A stretch of DNA of 64,000 nt, from NCBI RefSeq assembly GCF_025685565.1, contig NZ_JAGSYE010000003.1:310001-374000 (forward strand), written 5' to 3'. Positions 9,415-18,181 of this stretch are shown piece after piece (positions within the stretch are counted from its first letter, which is position 1; each line of letters begins with the position of its first letter). Origin of the DNA: Granulicella aggregans (GTDB taxonomy: Bacteria; Acidobacteriota; Terriglobia; Terriglobales; Acidobacteriaceae). Position numbers and translations under genes: made by a program. The notes below the pieces were generated by a model that was not told the DNA's origin, did not search any database, and saw nothing but the letters and a program-made list of their open reading frames with translations.

Positions 9415-9843
9415 ATGTACCCTCTCTGCACCCACATCAAATCTTCCGACGGCAAAGTCTGCCAATCCCCAGCCCTCAGGGGAACCGACCTCTGCTACTA
9501 CCATTACCGCTGGAGAAAGCAAAAACCGTCCGCAGCCCGTGCCGTTCCACCGAAGAAGAAGGCGGCCTCTCCCAAAAAGGATCGCGCCCTCCCCTTTCAG
9601 TTCGACGACCTCGACACACCGGAGTCCATCCAGACCGCGCTCTCGCTCGTCGCCACCGCCATCGCGCAGGACAAGTTGGACCACAACCGCGCCTCCGCCA
9701 TCCTCTATGCCCTTCAGATGGCGAACGCCAACATCTCCAAGCTCAGCTACGCCCAGCAAAACCAGCAAAACCAGGAGCAACAGGAGACATGGGAGCAATA
9801 CCTCAAAAGAACAGGCTTCGGAGCGGCCGCGACCCCCGCCTGA
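9415..9843 (+). CDS. Small Cys/His protein, acidobacterial type, function unknown
   Basis: This 142-residue protein has no signal or membrane segment. The N-terminus has CTHIKSSDGKVCQSPAL followed by CYYHYRW, a Cys/His arrangement (C5, H7, C16, C27, H30) that looks like a small metal site. A basic linker rich in Lys and Pro follows (about 33-58), then a helical region with TPESIQTALSLVATAIAQ, and a Gln-rich stretch (NQQNQEQQ) near the end. A purine-rich AAAGGAGCTGAG lies just upstream of the ATG, so this start is convincing. From memory, similar small proteins recur in Acidobacteria genomes, but none with a known role. A DNA- or RNA-binding function would be a guess. Confidence 0.75.
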   Translation: MYPLCTHIKSSDGKVCQSPALRGTDLCYYHYRWRKQKPSAARAVPPKKKAASPKKDRALPFQFDDLDTPESIQTALSLVATAIAQDKLDHNRASAILYALQMANANISKLSYAQQNQQNQEQQETWEQYLKRTGFGAAATPA

Positions 9844-9870
9844 CCTTCTCCCTGTTCCCTTCTCCCTGCC

Positions 9871-11382
9871 TCAATAAGCCTGTGCCTGATTCAACGGCAG
9901 CCTAACCTGAATACACGTAGCCCCCGCCTTCGACTGCACGCTCATACTTCCCGAGTGCTTGTTGACGATCCGCTGCGCCGTATCCAGCCCCAGCCCCAAC
10001 CCGCGTCCCGGAGCCTTCGTCGTGAAGAACGGCTCGAAGATCCGGGAACGCAGCTCGTCCGGAATCCCCTTCCCGTTGTCCCAGATCTCCACCAGCGCCG
10101 ACTGCCCAGAGAGCGTCGTCTTCAGCCGCAGCGTCGGATCGTGATCGGCCGTCTCCTCCATCGCCTCCAGCGCGTTCTCGATCAGCGCCGTCCACACCTG
10201 GTTCAACTCGCTGCCATAGGCGCTGATCCTCGGCAGAGCCGAATCGTACTCCCGAAGCACCGTGATCCCCTGCAGCCGCGACTGCAGCATCGCCATCGTC
10301 CGCTCGATCGACTCCGCCAGGTCCACATCCTGGATCGGTGCCTGGTCCATGTAGGAGTAGTCCTTGATCGCCGAGATGAGGTCGAAGATCCGCACCGTCG
10401 AATCGATCACCGTCTCCGCCATCCGCTCTACCCGCAGCGACATCGCAAACGCCGGAATCCCCAGCGCCATCAGCTCCGGCGAAGCAATCTCGGCCAGCTC
10501 ATCCAGTTGCGCGATCGTCAGCGGACTCTCCGCCAGCGACGGTGCCAGCGCCCAAGCCTCAGGAATCCCGTGGCCTTCGAGCCACTCCGCGAGCGCATCC
10601 TCCCGGTCCGCGATCACCAGCGGGCTGAACCGCGCATTGGTGATCTCACAGAAGTCCGCCATCTGCTCTCGGGTGCGCTCGTACCAGGCCTTCAACGCGA
10701 TGTTCTGTTCGTCAGAGTGGATCGCCCTTCCCAGATCATGACGGGTCTGACCAAACTTCTTCAAGTCCCCAAACAAGCTCGCCGCCGCCCGCTGCGCCGC
10801 CGACGCCGGATTGTTCAGCTCATGCGCCAAATTTCCCGCCAGCTTGCCCAAAGCCGTCAGCTTCTCGCCCTGCTGCTCCATGCGCGTCACTTCGCGCGTC
10901 CGGTCGAGCAGCACCGAGACGCACCGCTGCGTCATGGATGGAATCGCCGCCAGCATCTCCGGGAACATCGACTCATCGATGTTCAACGACCAGCCATTTC
11001 CCACACAGTATCCGTCGCCACCGTAGGTCTTCATTCGCGAGTACGGAATCTTTCCCGTCATCTGCCCGGCGCGTCCGATAAAGACCTGCGCCGCCGACCC
11101 CTTCGCCCGCCGAACATGGATCTCGCCCTTCAGGATGAAGTGCATCTTGTCCACCGGCCCGCCGTCGACGAAGACCAGGTTGCCGTCCTCGCCCACCCAC
11201 TCGGTCCCGCGCGTCGCCAGCCATTCATACTCGCGATCACTCAGCCCCTGCAGCGGAGCCACGCTCTTCAACGCTGCCACAATCTGCTCCACCGGCGTCG
11301 GAACCAGCGGCTCCGACATGAACACACGAGGCGCAGGCGCCGGCATCGTTGCCAACAAATCGTAGCTACTCTGAGTGCTCAT
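9871..11382 (-). CDS. Sensor histidine kinase with N-terminal cyclic-nucleotide-binding-like domain
   Basis: The protein has 503 residues with no membrane segment, so it is a soluble kinase. Residues about 30-140 resemble a Crp-type sensor roll (LVFVDGGPVDKMHFILKGEI). The dimerisation/phosphoacceptor helix has LAGNLAHELNNPASAAQRAA. The C-terminal ATPase domain has the N box ALIENALEAME, the G1 box WDNGKGIPDELRSRIFEPFF and the G2 box GRGLGLGLDTAQRIV. No response regulator lies next to it; a second histidine kinase follows on the same strand upstream (11683-13188). The gene is convergent with 9415-9843, with 27 bases between stops. Confidence 0.92.
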   Translation of the reverse strand: MSTQSSYDLLATMPAPAPRVFMSEPLVPTPVEQIVAALKSVAPLQGLSDREYEWLATRGTEWVGEDGNLVFVDGGPVDKMHFILKGEIHVRRAKGSAAQVFIGRAGQMTGKIPYSRMKTYGGDGYCVGNGWSLNIDESMFPEMLAAIPSMTQRCVSVLLDRTREVTRMEQQGEKLTALGKLAGNLAHELNNPASAAQRAAASLFGDLKKFGQTRHDLGRAIHSDEQNIALKAWYERTREQMADFCEITNARFSPLVIADREDALAEWLEGHGIPEAWALAPSLAESPLTIAQLDELAEIASPELMALGIPAFAMSLRVERMAETVIDSTVRIFDLISAIKDYSYMDQAPIQDVDLAESIERTMAMLQSRLQGITVLREYDSALPRISAYGSELNQVWTALIENALEAMEETADHDPTLRLKTTLSGQSALVEIWDNGKGIPDELRSRIFEPFFTTKAPGRGLGLGLDTAQRIVNKHSGSMSVQSKAGATCIQVRLPLNQAQAY

Positions 11383-11682
11383 ACATTCCCTCCCGCGGCC
11401 CCATCGGCATCGCGTCCGTTCATCCGTTCAATGTCTCTATTGTGACAGGTAAGACTCTGAGGGAAACCTCAAGATGAAACGTCATCTTGAGCATCCGTGC
11501 CCCATTCATCGCAGCACCATTGCGATAATTGGGACCGCCATAAACTCGCAGGCCCAAACCTAAAAACCCATTTGTATGCAGAATAGATGACAAGATCTCG
11601 CTCAACGTTACAAATAAGATCAAATGTGTCCGTATTTTAGATACGCACAACATGCGCGATAGGTTCCAGCAAAACTGCCGCC
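11383..11682. other. Intergenic region between the two kinase genes
   Basis: There is no credible gene here. Around 11478-11500 it contains ACGTCATCTTGAGCATCCGTG, a weak relative of the family A repeat core. The rest is AT-richer than the neighbours and probably holds the promoter for the kinase at 11382. Confidence 0.4.
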
Positions 11683-13188
11683 CTACCCTTCAGATCCACC
11701 CAGGCTCCGCAGCCCCGCATTCTCCACCGGCAGCCAGATCGCAAAGACTGTTCCCACCAGACCCCGCACCCCGACACCGGCACGCCGAGTCTTTACCGTC
11801 ACCGTTCCATCATGCTTGTCGATAATCCCCTTGCTCACCCAGAGCCCCAACCCGGTCCCGGTCACGTCCTTCGTCGTGTAGAACGGCTCGAACAGGTGCG
11901 GCATAATCTCCGGGCTGATCCCCTCCCCGGAGTCCGCAATCGTGATCCGGGCACCGTCCCGCATCTCCACGTCGCAGGCCGGCCGAACCCGCACCGCCAG
12001 CCGGCCACCGTTTGGCATCGCATCGATCGCGTTCCGAATCAGGTTGTTCAGCACCTGCCGTATCTCGCCTTCCAGGCAGAACACCTTCGGAGAGACCGTG
12101 ATCTTCCAGTCCACGCCAATCCCGCGCACCAGAAATCGTCCGCTGTACAGCGAGACAATCCCCTGTAGCAGTTCGGCCAAATCCACGGGCGAAGGATTGT
12201 TCTGCTGCCGGTGAAACCGCAGCGTCTGCACCGTAATCTCGCTAACCCGGGTCAACTCTTTCTGCGCGATCGCCGCGTACTCCTGGATATCTTCAATACT
12301 CTCCGTCTGCCGGATCAGGTACAGCAGGTTCGTCAGCGACTCCAGCGGATTGTTGATCTCATGCGCGATCGCCGACGCAAGCTGCCCGACCGCCGCAAGC
12401 TTCTCGGACTTCCGCAGCATGTCCTCCTGCAGCCGGTCCTGCGTAATGTCGGTATTTACCGCCACCGCTCCGATAATCTGATCCTTGAGCACGATGGGTG
12501 CAGCGTCGCTCTGGATCCAGATACCTCCCCGGCGGATGGTCTTCTTGCTTGCCTCGCCTTGCAGCGCGCGCTCCATCGTATTCAGTTGCGACGGGAAGTT
12601 CTGCCCCGTCATCTCCATCGCGCGCCGGTTCAACCGCATCTTCCCGTCCGTCGTCTGGATAAAGATTCCATGCGGGATGCTCTCAATCACGGCATCGAGT
12701 TCAGCCGTCCGCCGCTCCGCAAGCCCGTACGCCTTCCGTAGCTCCTCCTGCTGTTGCCGCATCTCGCTCACATCCCGGAACGTGACCACCACGCCGGCAA
12801 TCTTCCCGTCGATATGTACCGGCTGCGCCGAGATCTCCGCCAGAAACGCGCTTCCATCCTTGCGGAACATCGACTCCGTGATCTGACGCAGCGCCCCTTT
12901 ATTGCGGAACACCCCATACACGGGGCAATCCTCGTCCGGGTACTCGCGACCATCCGCATAGTGATGATGAGTGAGCGCGTGCATGTTATTGCCCAGCATC
13001 TCTTCACTTTCGTAGCCAAAGATTCGGGTCGCAAGCTGGTTCACAAACGTGCAGTTCCCATCGAGATCCAGGCCCCATATCCCTTCGCCGGCTGAATCGA
13101 GCAGCGCCTGCCAGTGCCGATCCTGCCAGCCTTCAACCATGGAGCCCCTGCTTTCCAACTGTGTCTGCAACAACCGCCCACCTTCCAA
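11683..13188 (-). CDS. PAS-domain sensor histidine kinase
   Basis: This 501-residue soluble kinase has no membrane segment. The N-terminal PAS domain (about 25-145) has GIWGLDLDGNCTFVNQLATR and a PAC-like end IAGVVVTFRDVSEMRQQQEE. A short coiled coil leads to a second PAS domain (about 160-255, DAVIESIPHGIFIQTTDGK). The phosphoacceptor helix has LASAIAHEINNPLESLTNLL. ATPase boxes are NNLIRNAIDAMPNGG, IADSGEGISPEIMPHLFEPF and TGTGLGLWVSKGIID. This is an NtrB-like layout. No cognate regulator is adjacent, so the partner cannot be named. The start used gives an 18-residue lead before the PAS fold. Confidence 0.93.
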   Translation of the reverse strand: MEGGRLLQTQLESRGSMVEGWQDRHWQALLDSAGEGIWGLDLDGNCTFVNQLATRIFGYESEEMLGNNMHALTHHHYADGREYPDEDCPVYGVFRNKGALRQITESMFRKDGSAFLAEISAQPVHIDGKIAGVVVTFRDVSEMRQQQEELRKAYGLAERRTAELDAVIESIPHGIFIQTTDGKMRLNRRAMEMTGQNFPSQLNTMERALQGEASKKTIRRGGIWIQSDAAPIVLKDQIIGAVAVNTDITQDRLQEDMLRKSEKLAAVGQLASAIAHEINNPLESLTNLLYLIRQTESIEDIQEYAAIAQKELTRVSEITVQTLRFHRQQNNPSPVDLAELLQGIVSLYSGRFLVRGIGVDWKITVSPKVFCLEGEIRQVLNNLIRNAIDAMPNGGRLAVRVRPACDVEMRDGARITIADSGEGISPEIMPHLFEPFYTTKDVTGTGLGLWVSKGIIDKHDGTVTVKTRRAGVGVRGLVGTVFAIWLPVENAGLRSLGGSEG

Positions 13189-13320
13189 CCCAAAGACCGC
13201 CCACCGTAAATCGCTTACTGCAGATCGATTACTGTCGACCTGCTTCTATCGGTAGGATGCACGATGGCGCGATTTGGCCCCCTCCTATTGATGCATTCGT
13301 TGGCGATACGGAGACACCTG

Positions 13321-13366
13321 CCGGGACATGCCCCAAGACACGTCCCAAGACACGTCCCAGGACGCC
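13321..13366. repeat. Short 12-bp tandem repeat
   Basis: The unit CCAAGACACGTC occurs twice in tandem (13333-13344, 13345-13356), with degenerate units on both sides. It is in the 374-bp spacer upstream of the histidine kinase. The rest of that spacer (13189-13562) shows no gene. Confidence 0.55.
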
Positions 13367-13562
13367 TGTGCGAATCTTCAATGCGCCGACGTACGGCCAA
13401 TGCCTCGAATAGATTGACTTACGATCCAATCTTTTTCGCACCTGCGGACCAGAGCCGCATGCACACCGGTGTTTACAGCGACTGCGCATGCAGCATGCCC
13501 TCTGCAGAACTCCCGTCGCGTTGACCTCACTGCAACGAGCCGCTATACTTCATTACAGGTGA

Positions 13563-13637
13563 GCGGGAGTAGCTCAGTGGTAGAGTGCTTCCTTGCCAAG
13601 GAAGATGTCGCCGGTTCGACCCCGGTCTCCCGCTCCA
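13563..13637 (+). tRNA. tRNA-Gly (anticodon GCC)
   Basis: This is a complete cloverleaf. Acceptor GCGGGAG (13563-13569) pairs with CTCCCGC (13627-13633). The D arm is AGCTCAGTGGTAGAGT, the anticodon loop is TTGCCAA with GCC at 13595-13597, and the T arm is CCGGTTCGACCCCGG. CCA is encoded at 13635-13637. Confidence 0.97.
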
Positions 13638-13718
13638 ATCAGCGCCAGTTCGCGATATGATCCCCAGCAGCCTGCTGAGAGCGTTCATGAGTGATGGGCC
13701 TGTTTTCAGCCTGCCCGA

Positions 13719-13793
13719 GGCGCGGTACCCAAGTGGTAAGGGAGAGGTCTGCAAAACCTTTATGCGTCGGTTCGATCCCGACCCGCGCCTCCA
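13719..13793 (+). tRNA. tRNA-Cys (anticodon GCA)
   Basis: Acceptor GGCGCGG (13719-13725) pairs with CCGCGCC (13783-13789). The anticodon loop CTGCAAA has GCA at 13751-13753. The T arm is GTCGGTTCGATCCCGAC and CCA is encoded at 13791-13793. It lies 84 bases before the recombinase gene, so it is a plausible, unproven, neighbourhood for element integration. Confidence 0.95.
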
Positions 13794-13876
13794 AATTATC
13801 TTATTGAAAACAATAGGCTTGATCGGATGAGCTGTTGTTTTGTGTCAAAAACGTGTCTAATCCTCTTTGACATCAG

Positions 13877-15022
13877 TTGCAGAGAGCGAGGCACACGATC
13901 ACTACCACTCCCCTCATCACGATCTACGTCAGGCATTCGGTCGGCTGCAAGTATGAGGGCGATGAGTTCGCCAAGCGTTGCGATTGCCGCAAATGGCTCC
14001 GCTGGACCCCGAGCGGCGGGGTACGTCAACGCCGTAAGGCGGACACTCGCTCATGGGCTGAAGCGGAGCAGTTCAAGCGAGACCTAGAAGACCAACTAAC
14101 AGGCAAAGCCGTCGTGCCTGAGACCTCCGGGACAAAGGACATCCGCGCCGCCGTCAAAGTGTTTCTCGATGACAAAAGGGTTCAAGGTATCACTGCCGAT
14201 GTAGTGGCAAAATACGAGCGTGAACTTGGACGGCTCGCCTCGTTCTGCGAGGGACAAGGTATCTACACCGTTCAGGGTTTGACTCGGGAGCTCCTGACGG
14301 GATTTGCTACGACTTGGGAATCCTCCTACCCGTCATCCCAGACGCGCTCCGTGGTGCGGACCCGCTGCCGTGGCTTTCTGCGCTACTGCTATGAGGCGCA
14401 GTGGATACCCCGGATACCTTCCCTGCCGAAGATCACCGTAGACGAAGCACCGACGATGCCCCTTGACGCGGACGAATACACCCGATTGCTTAAGGCCGCG
14501 GATAAGTTTGAGGGACCGCCGCCGACCTCTCACGTCCGTGCGTTGGTGCAACTTATGCGTTGGAGTGGTCTCGCTATCCGTGACTCCTTGACGTTGCGCT
14601 CCAACCGGATCATTCACCTGGGGACACGCTACCGCGTGGTCACAGTTCGCCAGAAGACGGGGACTGACGTCAGCGTCGTCCTCCCGCCAGATGTCGCACG
14701 AGAGATTCTTGCCGTGGCCGGAACGAAATATCTCTTTTGGGACGGTAAGAGCGACATCGTCAAGAGTTGGACGAAGTACGTGATCGCTCCACTCTTCAAG
14801 GTTGCGAAGATCGAACGTGGAGGCAACATGATGAGCCATCGCCTACGCGACACGTTCGCGGTGGATCTGCTGGAGAAGGGCATACCCATGGAGGACGTGA
14901 GCAAATTGCTGGGGCATGGCTCTATCAAAACTACCGAGCGCTCTTACGCCAAGTGGGTTAAAGGAAGGCAGGATAGGCTAGACAGCCTTCTGGAAGGTAC
15001 GTGGGCAGCACCGACCAAATAG
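13877..15022 (+). CDS. int: Tyrosine recombinase (phage/island integrase)
   Basis: This 381-residue site-specific recombinase inserts or excises DNA through a covalent phosphotyrosine. The N-terminus has a small Cys-rich segment (VGCKYEGDEFAKRCDCRKWL). A SAM-like core-binding domain follows at about 75-175. The catalytic domain shows the first Arg region RWSGLAIRDSLTL, the lysine in VRQKTGTDV, HRLRDTFAVDLL (His and second Arg), and LLGHGSIKTTERSYAKW with the second His and the nucleophilic Tyr. The start is a TTG; no early in-frame ATG exists. The gene follows tRNA-Cys and ends just before a tRNA-Leu-like 3' fragment, so it probably belongs to an integrated element. Confidence 0.92.
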   Translation: MQRARHTITTTPLITIYVRHSVGCKYEGDEFAKRCDCRKWLRWTPSGGVRQRRKADTRSWAEAEQFKRDLEDQLTGKAVVPETSGTKDIRAAVKVFLDDKRVQGITADVVAKYERELGRLASFCEGQGIYTVQGLTRELLTGFATTWESSYPSSQTRSVVRTRCRGFLRYCYEAQWIPRIPSLPKITVDEAPTMPLDADEYTRLLKAADKFEGPPPTSHVRALVQLMRWSGLAIRDSLTLRSNRIIHLGTRYRVVTVRQKTGTDVSVVLPPDVAREILAVAGTKYLFWDGKSDIVKSWTKYVIAPLFKVAKIERGGNMMSHRLRDTFAVDLLEKGIPMEDVSKLLGHGSIKTTERSYAKWVKGRQDRLDSLLEGTWAAPTK

Positions 15023-15078
15023 AGCGCAGATGAGAACGGGCAACAACTGCAAATTGACGCACCAGCTTGATGTGCTAG

Positions 15079-15119
15079 CGCCGCAAGGCATAGGGGTTCA
15101 AGTCCCCTCCTCCGCACCA
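15079..15119 (+). pseudogene. tRNA-Leu-like 3' fragment (possible attachment-site copy)
   Basis: The stretch has a class II variable arm (GCCGCAAGGC), a full T arm (AGGGGTTCAAGTCCCCT) and a 3' acceptor strand CCTCCGC plus A and an encoded CCA (15117-15119). Upstream, GCGCAGA at 15024-15030 pairs with the acceptor at only 5 of 7 positions, and no good D or anticodon arm forms. It therefore looks like the 3' part of a tRNA-Leu, of the kind integrases leave at attachment sites. A divergent whole tRNA is less likely. Confidence 0.6.
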
Positions 15120-15142
15120 ATCTGAAAGTAAAGGACTTACGA

Positions 15143-15175
15143 GATGGCCAGCCCGAAACGGCTGGCCATCTTTTT
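15143..15175 (+). terminator. Rho-independent terminator
   Basis: GATGGCCAGCC (15143-15153) pairs perfectly with GGCTGGCCATC (15160-15170) across a 6-base loop, followed by TTTTT. It would end transcripts of the integrase or of the tRNA-like fragment. Confidence 0.85.
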
Positions 15176-15297
15176 CGCCACTGTAGTGGTTTTTGTAGTG
15201 GTTGTAACCAACTTTCGTTTTTGGCAGGGGCTAACCGAGCGGTTTCGCCGGTTGCCCGCCGTACAAATGGACGATGTAGGCTACACAGGGAGACACG

Positions 15298-15711
15298 ATG
15301 ATGCGCCCCACCCCGCAGAGCATTCCAATCAGCGCGTTGCACCAAGAGGCCGGCGCCCAAGATCTCGTCCGTTCGGAAAAGATGAGGCCGTATCTGGAGC
15401 TGCTCAAGGCCCATATCGGAGGGCAGGACACAGCGCCATACCTGGCCACATTAGCCGCACTGCCACTCGAAGAAAGATACGTTTGGCGGGTCATCTCCGC
15501 CTTGAAGTGGGCGTTCTGCGATCTCGAAACCGAAAACGTACTCGCCGATCTCGAAACCCTCTCCGAAGACGACCTCAAGTTGATTGCCGAGCCGATCGCC
15601 ATGCGGGCAATCCAGTTCTCTTTGTTTGCTAAGGCCCTGCTCGGACAGGAAGCCGCCGAGCAAATCATGTTGCGGGCCACAAGGATTCTCAAACAATCTG
15701 ACAACGGATGA
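15298..15711 (+). CDS. Hypothetical protein, 137 residues
   Basis: I do not recognise the family. The protein is mostly helical, acidic in the middle (LETENVLADLETLSEDDLK), and has no signal peptide or membrane segment. Two in-frame ATGs stand together at 15298, preceded by GGGAGACACG as a plausible ribosome site. It lies 120 bases after the terminator of the integrase region and reads in the same direction as the SEC-C gene 237 bases further on. The spacer 15712-15948 shows nothing clear. It is likely accessory cargo. Confidence 0.6.
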   Translation: MMRPTPQSIPISALHQEAGAQDLVRSEKMRPYLELLKAHIGGQDTAPYLATLAALPLEERYVWRVISALKWAFCDLETENVLADLETLSEDDLKLIAEPIAMRAIQFSLFAKALLGQEAAEQIMLRATRILKQSDNG

Positions 15712-15948
15712 CCGCGCAGCTACCGGACAAGATCACTTCCGAAAGAGCGTTTATCTTGAGTTATTCGATGGAGCTTGTCGTCGCCGCTCGGGAAAGCCTC
15801 ACAAGATCACGTACGTCGATTCCGATACCGTGACCGACGATTTCAGCGATGAGAGCATGTTGCGTGATTTACAGCTCTGCTGACGCAAAGACCCTAGCCG
15901 CTTCATACTTGTCGATCATCCAATCCTGCCCGGATTATCATCTACAGC

Positions 15949-17382
15949 ATGGCCACAACAGGACGAAATGACCCGTGCCATTGCGCCTCGGGCAAGAAAT
16001 ACAAGCATTGTTGCTTTCAACTCGAAGAGAGTAGGCCGAAGCTCGTCGACACTCTCAAGGTCGCAGACAGCCTACGGGATCGAAACCATGCTCTCCTCAT
16101 TGCGCTGAACGAGATTTTCAGGCTTGATCAGCCGTGGGAAAAAGTGAAAAGCGGTATGACGGATGCCCGTATCAAAGAATTCTTCGATTTCGCTGCGGCT
16201 CTGTGGCCGACCGATACAAATCTTGCCGCATTGTTGCCGACGCCAGATAGCAGCCTCCGTGCGCTCTACCTTGGCGAGTACGACCCCGAAGCAATGGTGG
16301 AGAATGTCTTTCGCTTTAGTCTGTATGCCGATGAAATCATCCTCATCAATCCCTTCGACAACCCCAACTGCCTCGCGGACAAATATAACCCGGTTGTTCA
16401 TCCAGAAGAGTGGAGGATGCAGACGTTGCGCATCGTCTACCACCTTCGCATGCTCGCGCCTTGGATTGCTGCCGGCCTCGTAACGCTCATACCTGATCCA
16501 GGAGATTTCGACTACGCACTGCGCACGAAGACTTGGGCAATGGGCACCGAACGGATAAAGAAGAACCCAGTTACGCGCGAAGATGTCGAGATTTCATCGG
16601 CAAAAAACCGCGCCATGGACTATTTCCTCATGGCACCTCCGGAGTACCTCGCGGCAAAAATCCGTGAATCAGATCCGACTGCGACCGCGGAGATGGTCGA
16701 AAAAGTTCTCGAATATGTCGCCTTTCGAAAGAAAAACGATCCTCTTCTCCTCGACCAAAACCTCGATCAAATGCCTGGTCAGCTCCAGGTGTACAAAACC
16801 GGCACAGGCTTAGAATTGGGACTTTACCTGTGCCAGACGATGGGAGCGTTTCCCTACACGAACATCCCTTTTAGGTGGCGCGAGATCATGACGGCGGGCG
16901 ATCAACTCAGCCCGGACGCGCAGGTATGGAGCCCACTTACAAAAGCGTTTGGCAACTTGGACTTCAAATTTCTCGACAATGTCGATCCAAACTTCGCAGT
17001 GACAATGCGGAAGGAAGGACGTCTGGAGAGCTTCAGGAGCTACACCCGTAAACTCTGGAAGACGGTCGGCGGCGAACTCGATCTGAATAAGGCCGACTCC
17101 TTGGCGCGGGATTTTCGGGACGAGCTGACAGATGAATACGCAAAAGCCCAAGCTGATTGGGCTGCTATCGACCGCGACCTCCTGAAATGGGGCGTGCCAG
17201 CAATCGCGGGAGCGGCGCAGGCAGCCGTGAGTATGGCGACGGGACATTACAATCTCGCACTTCCCGGCGGGGGATTTGCCGTCAAGGGCGTCAGTGAGCT
17301 GATTCAATCGCATTTGAAGAGGAAAGAGTTTCGTAAGAAGACGCCGCTCTCGGTTTTCATCGATCTTGAAAAGAAGAGGTAG
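15949..17382 (+). CDS. SEC-C zinc-motif protein, otherwise uncharacterised
   Basis: The N-terminus is a classical SEC-C metal-binding motif, GRNDPCHCASGKKYKHCC (C10, C12, C21, C22), as at the SecA C-terminus and in many stand-alone proteins. The remaining 450 residues match nothing I can name. They are mostly polar and helical up to about 410. A glycine/alanine-rich, mildly hydrophobic stretch follows (VPAIAGAAQAAVSMATG), then a basic tail. SEC-C proteins of this shape are often cargo of mobile or defence islands, which fits the integrase 1 kb upstream; that link is inference. The ATG is well placed after CTACAGC. Confidence 0.75.
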   Translation: MATTGRNDPCHCASGKKYKHCCFQLEESRPKLVDTLKVADSLRDRNHALLIALNEIFRLDQPWEKVKSGMTDARIKEFFDFAAALWPTDTNLAALLPTPDSSLRALYLGEYDPEAMVENVFRFSLYADEIILINPFDNPNCLADKYNPVVHPEEWRMQTLRIVYHLRMLAPWIAAGLVTLIPDPGDFDYALRTKTWAMGTERIKKNPVTREDVEISSAKNRAMDYFLMAPPEYLAAKIRESDPTATAEMVEKVLEYVAFRKKNDPLLLDQNLDQMPGQLQVYKTGTGLELGLYLCQTMGAFPYTNIPFRWREIMTAGDQLSPDAQVWSPLTKAFGNLDFKFLDNVDPNFAVTMRKEGRLESFRSYTRKLWKTVGGELDLNKADSLARDFRDELTDEYAKAQADWAAIDRDLLKWGVPAIAGAAQAAVSMATGHYNLALPGGGFAVKGVSELIQSHLKRKEFRKKTPLSVFIDLEKKR

Positions 17383-17478
17383 ATGTCATGGCTCGGAAGC
17401 CGGTCATGAAGTTTTGGCTCAATTGGGGACAGGCTTTGAGAACTTGGCGTTCCTCTGGATTTGAAACTCCTCATAAGT

Positions 17479-17497
17479 CGGCTTCTCGGAAGTAATC
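17479..17497 (+). repeat. Short motif shared with 32263-32281
   Basis: TCGGCTTCTCGGAAG followed by YAATC occurs here and at 32263-32281, both times just after a gene. It is the only structure I see in the 238-bp spacer 17383-17620. Confidence 0.35.
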
Positions 17498-17620
17498 GGA
17501 TCTCAACGACGGACGTGACGATTTTGCGTCAATTCAGAATTCGGCTTCTCGTCACCGATCCATTGCTGGCAAGAGGCGCGTTACGGAGACTAAGCCTCAA
17601 AGCCGGCTGATTTAGGAGAC

Positions 17621-17950
17621 TCAGGCCGGAAAGTAGCACGACCATGTGATGTGGACGAACTCGCTGAAATCCTTTGCGCTGTTTTCATCATGGGGACGAC
17701 CGAACCTGTGTCCCGTCAACTCCACAGCGGCGATTCGCTCGATGGGGTAGGTACGGTTGCCGTGTGAGTACCATGGCCCTGGGTCGCTAGCCCAATAAAA
17801 CCCCTTCACGACTTCCTGCTCTGCGCTGTCGTAGCCAAGCGTGTACCCCTCCAGGGTCTCGGTGCGCAGCTGTCCTTCATTATCAGTGAACTCAACGCGC
17901 ATGAACTGCCGGGTGCGTATTCCTGAAAGGATCGACTCTCTAACCGTCAT
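17621..17950 (-). CDS. Hypothetical protein, 109 residues
   Basis: This is a small, soluble, beta-rich protein with alternating polar and hydrophobic residues (RQFMRVEFTDNEGQLRTETL). It has aromatic clusters FYWASDPGPWYSHG and HITWSCYF, and no known family comes to mind. It is transcribed against its neighbours and stands alone, with about 230 bases before the Fic promoter region. The ATG follows GAGGTTGGGATAA on the minus strand, which supports the start. It is probably a true gene of the accessory region. Confidence 0.6.
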   Translation of the reverse strand: MTVRESILSGIRTRQFMRVEFTDNEGQLRTETLEGYTLGYDSAEQEVVKGFYWASDPGPWYSHGNRTYPIERIAAVELTGHRFGRPHDENSAKDFSEFVHITWSCYFPA

Positions 17951-18137
17951 TATCCCAACCTCAATTTAGAATTTCCGGCTCCCGGCCCGAATACCCCATT
18001 CTACTATGATGCCAAGATTAGTCCTGTGAAGTCGGCTCGTGGGAAGTCATGCCTACCTGTAGACCCTCGGCAATCAGTGACCTAAGCCGCCTCTAGCGCC
18101 TATAGTCTCGACATAATAAGATAAAAAGCGTACACCA

Positions 18138-18172
18138 GGAAAAGCTAATTTCCGTGCAGCGGGAAAAGCTAA
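18138..18172 (+). promoter_or_regulatory. Candidate operator upstream of fic
   Basis: GGAAAAGCTAA occurs twice (18138-18148 and 18162-18172). The first copy also forms an inverted repeat GGAAA(6)TTTCC (18138-18153). The second copy ends nine bases before the Fic start and would cover its ribosome site. Repeats of this sort are typical sites for self-repression by AbiEi-like N-domains, which is an inference here. Confidence 0.4.
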
Positions 18173-18181
18173 GGGAGCAAC

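Noticed and set aside
9955..11445. 496-residue Arg-rich frame antisense to the histidine kinase
   Set aside because: It is the complement of kinase boxes, very Arg/Leu-rich and without domains.
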